From: Novosphingobium sp.
GTDB taxonomy: Bacteria; Pseudomonadota; Alphaproteobacteria; Sphingomonadales; Sphingomonadaceae
Assembly (NCBI GenBank): GCA_030697365.1
Contig: JAUYQH010000157.1
Location: 16,204 to 80,203 of the forward strand
DNA: 64,000 nucleotides
Reading direction: 5' to 3'
A program made the translations under genes and the position numbers. A model generated the notes under the pieces. It made no database searches, was not told the DNA's origin, and worked only from the letters and a program-made list of their open reading frames with translations. Of this stretch, positions 35,592 through 43,091 are shown piece after piece; the stretch's first letter is position 1; each line of letters starts with the position of its first letter.

Positions 35592-36743
35592 ATGATCGAG
35601 AAGCGGGTGCTGTTGCGCAACCTGGCGCTGGCGAGCGCGATCGTGCTCGTGGCCGGGTGCAAGGTCATCCCCAAGGGTCCGGCGGTCAGCGGCCCCGAGC
35701 CTGTACCGACCGAGGCACCGAGCAACAACCTGCCGACCGACCGCGAGCGTCACCGGATCGCGCTGCTGGTGCCGCTGACGGGCGCGAACGCCGGGGTCGG
35801 GCAGAGCCTCGCCAACGCCACCACGATGGCGCTGCTCGATACCAACGCCGCGAACCTGCGGATCACGACATACGACACCGCCACCGGCGCGCAGAGCGCC
35901 GCTGCCAAGGCGCTGGCCGACGGCAACAAGCTGATCTTGGGGCCGCTGCTCAACGAAGACGTGCGGACCGTCGCATCGGTCGCCCGGCCAGCGCGGGTTC
36001 CGATGATCACCTTTTCCAACGACAGCAGCGTCGCCGCCGACGACGTGTTCGTGCTCGGCCACGTCCCTGCCCAGGCGGTGGCGCGGGTGGTTTCGTTCGC
36101 CAAGGCGCGGGGCGCAAGCCGCTTCGCCGCGCTGGTGCCGGGGGGCGAATACGGACAGCGGGCGGGCGTCGCGTTCGCCGCCGCGGTGCGCGCCGCCGGC
36201 GGCAGCGTGGTCGCCAGCGAGAGCTACGACCGCGGCAACACCTCGATCGCCAGCGCGGCGGGTCGGCTCAAGGCCAGGGGCGGCTACGATGCGGTGCTGA
36301 TCGCCGACGGGGCGCGGATGGTGGTTCGCGCCGCGCCGATGCTCAAGGCGGTGGGCGCGGTTGCGCCGCGCATCCTGGGCACCGAGCTGTGGAGCGGGGA
36401 AAGCACGGTGCTGGCCGCCCCGGCGCTGCGCGGAGCGTGGTACGCCGCGGTGTCCGACGCGCGCTATGGCAAGTTCGTTTCCAGCTACAAGTCGCGCTTC
36501 GGCGCCGCGCCCTATCGCATTTCGACGCTGGGTTACGACGGCGTGCTGCTCACCCTCAACGTCGCGCGCGACTGGCGGCCGGGCAGCCTGTTCCCCACGC
36601 GCAAGCTCGGCGACCGCGGCGGCTTCATCGGCCTCGATGGCGCGTTCCGCTTCGCCGGGGACAACGTGGCCGAACGATCGTGGGAAGTGCGCGAGGTGGG
36701 CACCGGCATCGCCTCGCCCGCGCCGACCCGGTTCGCCAACTGA
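35592..36743 (+). CDS. Penicillin-binding protein activator (LpoA/LppC-like) lipoprotein
   Basis: A 383-residue lipoprotein (lipobox 'AIVLVAGC', Cys 23) with a type I periplasmic-binding-protein fold ('RHRIALLVPLTGANAGVGQS', 'ALADGNKLILGPLLNEDV', 'VPMITFSNDSSVAADDVFVL'). The family includes the C-terminal domain of E. coli LpoA, which stimulates PBP1A. The N-terminal helical domain of LpoA is missing, as is normal outside gammaproteobacteria. The start is 'MIEKRVLLRN'; the earlier ATG at 35550 would overlap rsmI. The adjoining rsmI-yraN genes support the call. Confidence 0.85.
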   Translation: MIEKRVLLRNLALASAIVLVAGCKVIPKGPAVSGPEPVPTEAPSNNLPTDRERHRIALLVPLTGANAGVGQSLANATTMALLDTNAANLRITTYDTATGAQSAAAKALADGNKLILGPLLNEDVRTVASVARPARVPMITFSNDSSVAADDVFVLGHVPAQAVARVVSFAKARGASRFAALVPGGEYGQRAGVAFAAAVRAAGGSVVASESYDRGNTSIASAAGRLKARGGYDAVLIADGARMVVRAAPMLKAVGAVAPRILGTELWSGESTVLAAPALRGAWYAAVSDARYGKFVSSYKSRFGAAPYRISTLGYDGVLLTLNVARDWRPGSLFPTRKLGDRGGFIGLDGAFRFAGDNVAERSWEVREVGTGIASPAPTRFAN

Positions 36744-36746
36744 TGT

Positions 36747-36815
36747 TTCGACAGGCTCATCAACAGCGGGCATTTGGTGTTGTCCCAAACATCCGCTCGT
36801 CCTGAGCTTGTCGAA
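36747..36815. repeat. Intergenic inverted repeat / dispersed repeat before parE
   Basis: Two 13-base arms (36747-36759 and 36803-36815) are complementary at 12 of 13 positions (TTCGACAGGCTCA / TGAGCTTGTCGAA) around a 43-base spacer. The right arm continues as CCGCTCGTCCTGAGCTTGTC-type sequence, a form I know as widespread between sphingomonad genes. It could fold in the RNA between the LpoA-like gene and parE. There is no T-run, so it is not a standard terminator. Confidence 0.65.
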
Positions 36816-36842
36816 GGACGCGCACGCGGTTAGCCGCCAGCC

Positions 36843-38828
36843 ATGGCAGAAGACCTGTTCGACAAACTCCCCGCCGGGACCAGCTCCGATTACGACAGCG
36901 GCGCGATCGAGGTGCTCGAGGGGCTGGAGCCGGTGCGCCGCCGCCCGGGGATGTACGTCGGCGGGATCGACGAGCGCGCGCTCCACCACCTCGCCGCCGA
37001 AGTGCTCGACAACGCAATGGACGAGGCGGTGGCGGGGCACGCCAATCGCATCGAGGTCACGCTCGAACCGGGCAACAGGCTGACGATCAGCGACAACGGC
37101 CGCGGCATCCCCGTCGACGAGCACGCCAAGTTCCCCGGCAAGTCCGCACTCGAGGTGATCCTCACCACGCTCCACTCGGGGGGCAAGTTCTCGGGCAAGG
37201 CCTATGCCACCAGCGGGGGCCTGCACGGCGTCGGCGTCAGCGTGGTCAACGCGTTGTCGAGTCACACCCGCGTCGAAGTCGCGCGCAACCGCGAACTTTA
37301 CGCGCAGGAATTCGGCCGCGGCGTGCCGCTCGGCCCGCTAAAGAAGCTCGGCCCCACCCCCAACCGCCGCGGTACCACTGTCGCCTTCACCCCCGACGTC
37401 GAGATCTTCGGCGATGAGGCGAAGTTCAAGCCCGCGCGGCTGTTTCGCCTCGCCCGCTCGAAGGCCTACCTGTTCGCCGGGGTCGAGATCCGCTGGAAGT
37501 GTACACCGTCGCTGATCGCCGACGACACCCCGCCCGAAGCGGTGTTCCAGTTCCCCGGCGGGCTCGCCGATCATCTCGCCGAGCAGGTCGGCACGCGCGA
37601 GTGCGTGACCACCAAGGCGTTCAGTGGCAGCCACGAGTTTCCCGGCGAGGCAGCAGGCCGCGTCGAGTGGGCGATCGCCTGGCCGCTGTGGTCCGACGGG
37701 GCCTATAGCTGGTACTGCAACACCATCCCCACCCCCGATGGCGGCACCCACGAGCAGGGGCTCAGGGCGGCGCTGACCAAGGGCATCCGCGCCTTCGCCG
37801 ACCTCGTCGGGCAGAAGAAGGCCAAGGACGTCGCGCCCGAGGACATCGTCACCGGCAGCGAGATCATGCTCTCGCTGTTCATCCGCGAGCCCCAGTTCCA
37901 GAGCCAGACCAAGGACCGCCTGACCAGCCCCGAGGCGGCACGGCTGGTCGAGAACGCGGTGCGCGACCACTTCGATCATTTCCTCGCCGACAACATGGAC
38001 CGCGGCAAGGCGCTGCTCGGCCACGTGCTCGAACGGATGGACGAGCGCTTGCGGCGCAAGGCCGAACGCGAGATCAAGCGCAAGACCGCGACCAACGCGC
38101 GCAAGCTGCGCCTCCCCGGCAAGCTCACCGACTGCTCGGGCGAAGGCAGCGGCGAGACCGAGCTGTTCATCGTCGAAGGCGACAGCGCGGGCGGCAGCGC
38201 CAAGCAGGCGCGCGACCGCAAGACCCAGGCGATCCTGCCGATCCGCGGCAAGATCCTCAACGTCGCCAGCGCCACCGCCGACAAGATCCGTGCCAACAGC
38301 GAGATCGCCGACCTCGGCCTTGCGCTCGGTTGCGGCACGCGCAAGGACTGCAACGCCGACAACTTGCGCTACGACCGCGTGATCATCATGACCGACGCCG
38401 ACGTCGACGGGGCGCATATCGCCACGCTGCTGATGACGTTCTTCTTCCAGGAAATGCCCGACATCGTCCGCCGCGGGCATTTGTATCTGGCCCAGCCGCC
38501 ATTGTATCGACTGACTTCCGGCGCGACCTCCGCCTACGCCCGCGACGACGCCCACCGCGCCGAGCTGGAACGCACGACGTTCAAGGGCAAGAAGGTCGAT
38601 GTCGCACGGTTCAAGGGCCTCGGCGAGATGAACCCCGGCCAGTTGCGCGAAACCACGATGGCCCCGGCAACGCGCGGATTGCTAAAGGTCACCCTGCCAC
38701 CCGAGGCCGAAGGCCGCGCCGCGGTGAAGGACCTCGTCGAACGGTTGATGGGCCGCGATCCCGCGCAACGCTTCCACTTCATCCAGAACCGCGCGGGCGA
38801 ACTCGACCCCGAGATGATCGACGCGTAA
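36843..38828 (+). CDS. parE: DNA topoisomerase IV subunit B
   Basis: ATPase subunit of the decatenating topoisomerase, 661 residues. GHKL motifs: 'EVLDNAMDEA', 'DNGRGIPVDEH' and 'SGGLHGVGVSVVNALS'. TOPRIM motifs: 'IVEGDSAGGSAKQAR' and 'ITDADVDGAHIATLL' ('MTDADVDGAHIA' in the sequence). The length and 'QAILPIRGKILNVASA' favour ParE over GyrB (about 800 residues). parC is 4.3 kb away on the other strand, so the two subunits are not co-transcribed. Confidence 0.95.
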   Translation: MAEDLFDKLPAGTSSDYDSGAIEVLEGLEPVRRRPGMYVGGIDERALHHLAAEVLDNAMDEAVAGHANRIEVTLEPGNRLTISDNGRGIPVDEHAKFPGKSALEVILTTLHSGGKFSGKAYATSGGLHGVGVSVVNALSSHTRVEVARNRELYAQEFGRGVPLGPLKKLGPTPNRRGTTVAFTPDVEIFGDEAKFKPARLFRLARSKAYLFAGVEIRWKCTPSLIADDTPPEAVFQFPGGLADHLAEQVGTRECVTTKAFSGSHEFPGEAAGRVEWAIAWPLWSDGAYSWYCNTIPTPDGGTHEQGLRAALTKGIRAFADLVGQKKAKDVAPEDIVTGSEIMLSLFIREPQFQSQTKDRLTSPEAARLVENAVRDHFDHFLADNMDRGKALLGHVLERMDERLRRKAEREIKRKTATNARKLRLPGKLTDCSGEGSGETELFIVEGDSAGGSAKQARDRKTQAILPIRGKILNVASATADKIRANSEIADLGLALGCGTRKDCNADNLRYDRVIIMTDADVDGAHIATLLMTFFFQEMPDIVRRGHLYLAQPPLYRLTSGATSAYARDDAHRAELERTTFKGKKVDVARFKGLGEMNPGQLRETTMAPATRGLLKVTLPPEAEGRAAVKDLVERLMGRDPAQRFHFIQNRAGELDPEMIDA

Positions 38829-38849
38829 GAAGATGGGCTCACCCGGCGC

Positions 38850-39281
38850 TCAGCACGAATAGCGCGCGACCTTGCGCCGCTCCCAGGGATACGGCGCGAC
38901 CGGAGCGACGCGCGCCTTGTCGATAATCAGCTGTTCGGCCTGATAGACAAGCCAATCGGGCGCACTGGTCTTGCTGACCAGAAAATCGACCAGCGCGTTG
39001 TCCGCGATGGTGCGATCCTGCACTCCGGTTCGCATGGTCAGCATGATGACCGGCAAGCGGCAGTGCTGGGCCGACATCCGCAGCGCCCGCATGACCTCGA
39101 ACCCGCTGAGGCGCGGCATCATCCAATCGAGCACGAGCAGGTCGACCGAACGCGCCGCGATCACCTCGAGCGCCTCATCGCCGTCCGCGACCAGGCCTAC
39201 CGAATGACCCGCGACTTCGAACGCCGCGCCATAGAGGTGGCGGACGATCGGCTCGTCGTCGGCGATGAGAATGTGGGCCAA
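38850..39281 (-). CDS. Stand-alone response-regulator receiver protein
   Basis: A 143-residue CheY-like receiver without an output domain. Acid pair 'ILIADDE' (residues 8-9), phospho-acceptor Asp52 in 'LLVLDWMMP', Thr in 'VIMLTMRTG' and Lys in 'FLVSKTS' are all present. A short basic C-terminal tail follows ('PWERRKVARYSC'). I prefer the TTG at 39281, which has GGGGAGG six bases upstream; the ATG at 39296 lacks a ribosome site and lies before it. No kinase is adjacent. Confidence 0.82.
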   Translation of the reverse strand: MAHILIADDEPIVRHLYGAAFEVAGHSVGLVADGDEALEVIAARSVDLLVLDWMMPRLSGFEVMRALRMSAQHCRLPVIMLTMRTGVQDRTIADNALVDFLVSKTSAPDWLVYQAEQLIIDKARVAPVAPYPWERRKVARYSC

Positions 39282-39423
39282 TCGTTTCCTCCCCATACCA
39301 AAGTTCGATCCGGCGCGTAAGCGAAAGCGGTCAATTTGGAAGCAACACAGGGATGAGGGATTTTACGGAACCCGGCGCTTACCGCAATCGCACTTGCCAC
39401 GCGCGGCGCTGCCACCTATCCGC

Positions 39424-39439
39424 TTAACCGAACGGTTAA
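39424..39439. promoter_or_regulatory. Candidate operator: TTAACCG-AA-CGGTTAA dyad
   Basis: Two perfect 7-base arms separated by two bases, about 20 bases before the ATG of the MoxR gene. It could be a repressor or activator site, or overlap a promoter. The TTAA-N8-TTAA pattern is one base off the CtrA spacing (N7), so CtrA is not a clean fit. Confidence 0.4.
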
Positions 39440-39459
39440 ACGACAGGACTTGGCGAGCA

Positions 39460-40323
39460 ATGACCACCCTAACCCCGACCCAGCGCTTCGAAGGCACCAA
39501 GGATTACGTCGCGACCGACGATCTCAAGGTCGCGGTCAACGCCGCGGTGCTGCTGCGGCGGCCGCTGCTGGTCAAGGGCGAGCCGGGGACCGGCAAGACC
39601 GTTCTGGCGCACGAGATCGCCAAGGCGGTGGGCGCGCCGCTGATCGAATGGAACGTCAAGTCGACCACCAAGGCGCAACAGGGCCTGTATGAGTATGACG
39701 CGGTCGCCCGCCTGCGCGACGGCCAGCTCGGCGACGAGCGGGTCCACGACATCTCCAACTACATCCGCCGCGGCAAACTGTGGGAAGCGTTCACCGCGCC
39801 CCAGCTGCCCGTGCTGCTGATCGACGAGATCGACAAGGCCGACATCGAGTTTCCCAACGACCTGCTCCAGGAACTCGACCGGATGAGCTTCGACGTCTAC
39901 GAGACGCACGAGCGGATCGAGGCGCGCGAACGCCCGATCGTGGTCATCACCAGCAACAACGAGAAGGAGCTGCCCGACGCATTCCTGCGCCGCTGCTTCT
40001 TCCACTACATCAAATTCCCCGACCGCGAGACGATGCAGGCGATTATCGACGTCCACTTCCCCCAGATCCAGAAGATCCTGGTCAGCAAGGCGATGGACAT
40101 CTTTTACGAGGTCCGCGAGGTTCCCGGCCTCAAGAAGAAGCCCAGCACCAGCGAGCTGCTCGACTGGCTCAAGCTGCTGCTCAACGAGGATATGCCGCTC
40201 GACGTGCTGCAAAACCGCGATCCCGCCAAGGCGATCCCCCCCTTGCATGGCGCGCTGCTCAAGAACGAGCAGGACGTGATGCTGTTCGAGAAGCTCGCGT
40301 TCATGGCGCGGCGGCAGGGCTAG
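39460..40323 (+). CDS. MoxR-type AAA+ ATPase
   Basis: A 287-residue AAA+ protein of the MoxR/CoxD-like group. Walker A 'GEPGTGKTVLA' (about 41), Walker B 'PVLLIDEIDKADIEF' (about 120), sensor 1 'PIVVITSNNEKELPDAFLRR' and the Arg finger region are present. Such ATPases work with VWA-domain partners to remodel or insert cofactors into client complexes. The partner gene follows after 15 bases. I start at 'MTTLTPTQRFEG'; the track ORF start is 65 codons earlier in non-coding sequence and the receiver gene. Confidence 0.92.
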   Translation: MTTLTPTQRFEGTKDYVATDDLKVAVNAAVLLRRPLLVKGEPGTGKTVLAHEIAKAVGAPLIEWNVKSTTKAQQGLYEYDAVARLRDGQLGDERVHDISNYIRRGKLWEAFTAPQLPVLLIDEIDKADIEFPNDLLQELDRMSFDVYETHERIEARERPIVVITSNNEKELPDAFLRRCFFHYIKFPDRETMQAIIDVHFPQIQKILVSKAMDIFYEVREVPGLKKKPSTSELLDWLKLLLNEDMPLDVLQNRDPAKAIPPLHGALLKNEQDVMLFEKLAFMARRQG

Positions 40324-40338
40324 GCCCGGGAGGGCGCG

Positions 40339-41520
40339 ATGTTCTTCAACTTCATCGACGAGCTGCGCGAGGCGGGGATCAAGGCCTCGTTCAAGGAGCA
40401 CCTGACGCTGCTCGAGGCGCTCGACAAGGACGTGATCGATCAGACCCCCGAGGCGTTCTACTACCTCAGCCGCGCCACTTTCGTGAAGGACGAGGGCCTG
40501 CTCGACCGCTTCGACCAGGTGTTCAACAAGGTCTTCAAGGGCCTGCTCACCGACTACGGCCAGAAGCCGGTCGATGTCCCCGAGGACTGGCTGAAGGCGG
40601 TCGCCGAGAAGTTCCTCAGCCCCGAGGAAATGGAGGCGATCAAGGCCCTCGGCTCGTGGGAAGAGATCATGGAGACGCTCAAGAAGCGTCTGGAAGAACA
40701 GCAGAAACGCCACCAGGGCGGCAGCAAGTGGGTCGGGACCGGAGGCACTTCGCCCTACGGCAATTCGGGCTACAACCCGGAAGGCGTGCGGATCGGCGGC
40801 GAGAGCAAGCACAAGCGCGCGCTGAAAGTGTGGGAAAAGCGCGAGTTCGCCAACCTCGACAACACCAGGGAACTCGGCACCCGCAACATCAAGATCGCGC
40901 TGCGCCGCCTGCGCCGCTTCGCGCGCGAGGGCAACGCCGAGGAGCTCGACCTCGACGCGACGATCGACGGCACCGCCAAACAGGGCTGGCTCGACATCCA
41001 CATGCGCGCCGAGCGCAAGAACGCGGTCAAGGTGCTGCTGTTCCTCGACGTCGGCGGCTCGATGGACCCGTGGATCAAGCTGTGCGAGGAGCTGTTTTCC
41101 GCAGCAAGTTCCGAGTTCAAGAACCTCGAGTTCTTCTACTTTCACAACTGCCTTTACGAAAGCGTGTGGAAGGACAACCGCCGCCGCTGGTCCGAACGCA
41201 CGCCCACGTGGGACATCCTCCACAAGTTCGGCCACGACTACAAGGTGATCTTCATCGGCGACGCCGCGATGAGCCCCTACGAAATCAGCCACCCCGGCGG
41301 TTCGGTCGAGCACTTCAACGAGGAATCGGGCGCGGTGTGGGTCGATCGGGTGTCGCACATCTATCCGGCGACCGTCTGGCTCAATCCGGTGCCCGAAAAG
41401 CAGTGGGGCTATTCGCAGTCGACCAAGATGCTCAAGGACATGGTGGGTGGCAGCATGTTCCCGCTGACGCTGGGCGGTCTGGACGATGCGATGCGCGAAC
41501 TGACGCGCAAGAAGCATTGA
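40339..41520 (+). CDS. VWA (CoxE-like) domain protein, partner of MoxR ATPase
   Basis: A 393-residue protein: helical N-terminal half (residues 1-180) and a VWA domain from about 230. The MIDAS-type motif is 'LFLDVGGSMDPWI', so the first Ser of the usual DxSxS is Gly; the rest of the CoxE-like fold is clear ('DYKVIFIGDAAMSPYEI', 'WLNPVPEKQWGYSQST'). It is preceded by a MoxR ATPase in the same operon. The client of this chaperone pair is not encoded nearby. Confidence 0.9.
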   Translation: MFFNFIDELREAGIKASFKEHLTLLEALDKDVIDQTPEAFYYLSRATFVKDEGLLDRFDQVFNKVFKGLLTDYGQKPVDVPEDWLKAVAEKFLSPEEMEAIKALGSWEEIMETLKKRLEEQQKRHQGGSKWVGTGGTSPYGNSGYNPEGVRIGGESKHKRALKVWEKREFANLDNTRELGTRNIKIALRRLRRFAREGNAEELDLDATIDGTAKQGWLDIHMRAERKNAVKVLLFLDVGGSMDPWIKLCEELFSAASSEFKNLEFFYFHNCLYESVWKDNRRRWSERTPTWDILHKFGHDYKVIFIGDAAMSPYEISHPGGSVEHFNEESGAVWVDRVSHIYPATVWLNPVPEKQWGYSQSTKMLKDMVGGSMFPLTLGGLDDAMRELTRKKH

Positions 41521-41576
41521 CCGCGCGATAGGATTGCTTGGCTTGTGCTGACCGGGCAACTTCCCACCTAGCTTGA

Positions 41577-42389
41577 ATGACCCAACGTCTCCCCGCTCTG
41601 TTCCTCGGTCACGGCTCGCCGATGACTACGATCACCGACGGCCCCGAGCGCCGCGCATGGCAGGCGTTGGGCCGCACCGTGCCCCGCCCGCGCGCAATCC
41701 TCGCGATCACCGCACATTGGGAAACGCACGGTCGCACTCACCTGACCATCGGCGACCATCCCCGCACTATCCACGATTTCCGCGGCTTCCCGCAGGAACT
41801 CTACGACATCCGCTATCCCGCACCGGGTTCGGACTGGCTGATCAAGCGGGTCGAAGCGCTGCTCGGCAAAGACCGGGTTGTGCGCGACGAAAACTGGGGC
41901 TTCGATCATGGCGCGTGGGGCGTGGTCCTGCCGATGTACCCCGACGCCGACATCCCGCTGGTCGCGATGAGCCTCGACCGTGCGCTGTTGCCCGCCGAAC
42001 ACCTCGCGCTGGGCGAACGCCTCGCCTCGTTGCGCGACGAGGGCGTGCTGATTGTCGCCAGCGGCAACATAATTCATAATCTTGCACTGTGGCGGCAGGC
42101 GGCGGGGACGCAACCGGAGTGGGCGCTGGCGTTCCGCGACAAGATCAACACCGCGCTGGAAGCCGGCGACCGCGCCGCTCTCGTGGCGGCGGCAGAGGGG
42201 CGCGACGAGAATGCGGCGCTCGCGGTGAACAGCGGCGAGCACTTCTTCCCGTTGCTCTACGCTGCGGGAGTGCGGCTGCCAGGGGATGAGGTGGCAATTT
42301 TCAACGATACGCTGGATGGGGCGCTGTCGATGACTTCAGTGGGGTTTGGGGATCCGGGGATAGCGCTCAAAGCCCAAACATGGTGCTGA
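41577..42389 (+). CDS. Class III extradiol-dioxygenase family protein (LigB/YgiD-like)
   Basis: A 270-residue LigB-superfamily protein of the 4,5-DOPA dioxygenase (YgiD) type. Metal ligands are expected in 'PALFLGHGSPM' and 'AITAHWETHG', with further conserved His in 'GFDHGAWGVVLPMYPDADIP' and 'SGNIIHNL'. YgiD-like enzymes cleave catechols such as DOPA with Zn or Fe; the natural substrate here is not known. It is a single gene, overlapping the convergent lipoprotein gene by 23 bases. Confidence 0.88.
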   Translation: MTQRLPALFLGHGSPMTTITDGPERRAWQALGRTVPRPRAILAITAHWETHGRTHLTIGDHPRTIHDFRGFPQELYDIRYPAPGSDWLIKRVEALLGKDRVVRDENWGFDHGAWGVVLPMYPDADIPLVAMSLDRALLPAEHLALGERLASLRDEGVLIVASGNIIHNLALWRQAAGTQPEWALAFRDKINTALEAGDRAALVAAAEGRDENAALAVNSGEHFFPLLYAAGVRLPGDEVAIFNDTLDGALSMTSVGFGDPGIALKAQTWC

Positions 42390-43038
42390 AATCGCGTTGA
42401 GACAGCGTTTGTGCCGTCGAAGGCGTAAGGGTGAAAGTCGGTCCGCTTCTGTCGAGCGGTAGGCCTCCGTTTTCAATCCAGCTCAGCCGACGTTCGATCC
42501 CGGTAGTCACTGGCTCATTTGTCGTCTCAACCCAGATCCGGCGGAGTCCGATAGCTTCTGGGCTGACTTCCTCAGCAGTGCTCGAATCCTCGAGATCGCG
42601 GAAGCGGATGATGATCGGCCAGCCATCTCGAGGCAGTTCGGCTTTCGTCGTGTCTGCTCTGCTGCCCAAGCGTGACACGGCCTCCCAGAAGTTGTCGTGT
42701 CCGCCTTTCGGGATGTCCGGAGCAAGCGCGTGGGTTACGACTGACAAAAGCCGATCCCCCTGGTCCACCGATTTGAGGGTTGCGAAGACAGGCCCGCTAT
42801 CCGTTTCGATTGCCAACGCCTCACCCCTAAGTAGCGAACCACCGGCAGTTTCATCTGCGAGCAGGCGAAACCGGTTCTTCTCAGCGAGAACCTCATAGAC
42901 CGCGCTACCGCCGTGGACTCCCTCTATGGTTAGACGGTAGCGATAGACTTTAGTCGGATAAAAGAAACTGCACGACGCGAGCATTGACACTGCGCCCAAG
43001 AGCATAACCACGTTAGCCACCCGTTCTTTTCTCGACAT
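42367..43038 (-). CDS. Hypothetical lipoprotein, lower G+C than neighbours
   Basis: A 223-residue product with a clear lipobox ('LGAVSMLASC', Cys about 23) and a mixed alpha/beta-looking mature part ('YRLTIEGVHGGSAVYEVLAE', 'DGWPIIIRFRDLED'). I do not recognise a family. Local G+C by eye is about 55%, against about two thirds in neighbours, and codons use more A/T at third positions. The upstream leader is AT-rich. Recent acquisition is possible. Its stop overlaps the dioxygenase gene. Confidence 0.75.
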   Translation of the reverse strand: MSRKERVANVVMLLGAVSMLASCSFFYPTKVYRYRLTIEGVHGGSAVYEVLAEKNRFRLLADETAGGSLLRGEALAIETDSGPVFATLKSVDQGDRLLSVVTHALAPDIPKGGHDNFWEAVSRLGSRADTTKAELPRDGWPIIIRFRDLEDSSTAEEVSPEAIGLRRIWVETTNEPVTTGIERRLSWIENGGLPLDRSGPTFTLTPSTAQTLSQRDFSTMFGL

Positions 43039-43091
43039 ATTACCAAATTTCGCTGGTTTATGATCTAGGCCGACTTTAACATTTTCAGTGG

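Noticed and set aside
35547-37265. 572-codon ORF antisense to the LpoA-like gene and parE
   Set aside because: A shadow of two strong genes, crossing the intergenic repeat.
39424-39439. Bona fide CtrA box
   Set aside because: The TTAA halves are separated by eight bases rather than seven; reported only as an unassigned dyad.
39469-41559. 696-codon ORF antisense to the MoxR/VWA genes
   Set aside because: It covers two well-supported genes in antisense and has a shadow-type composition.
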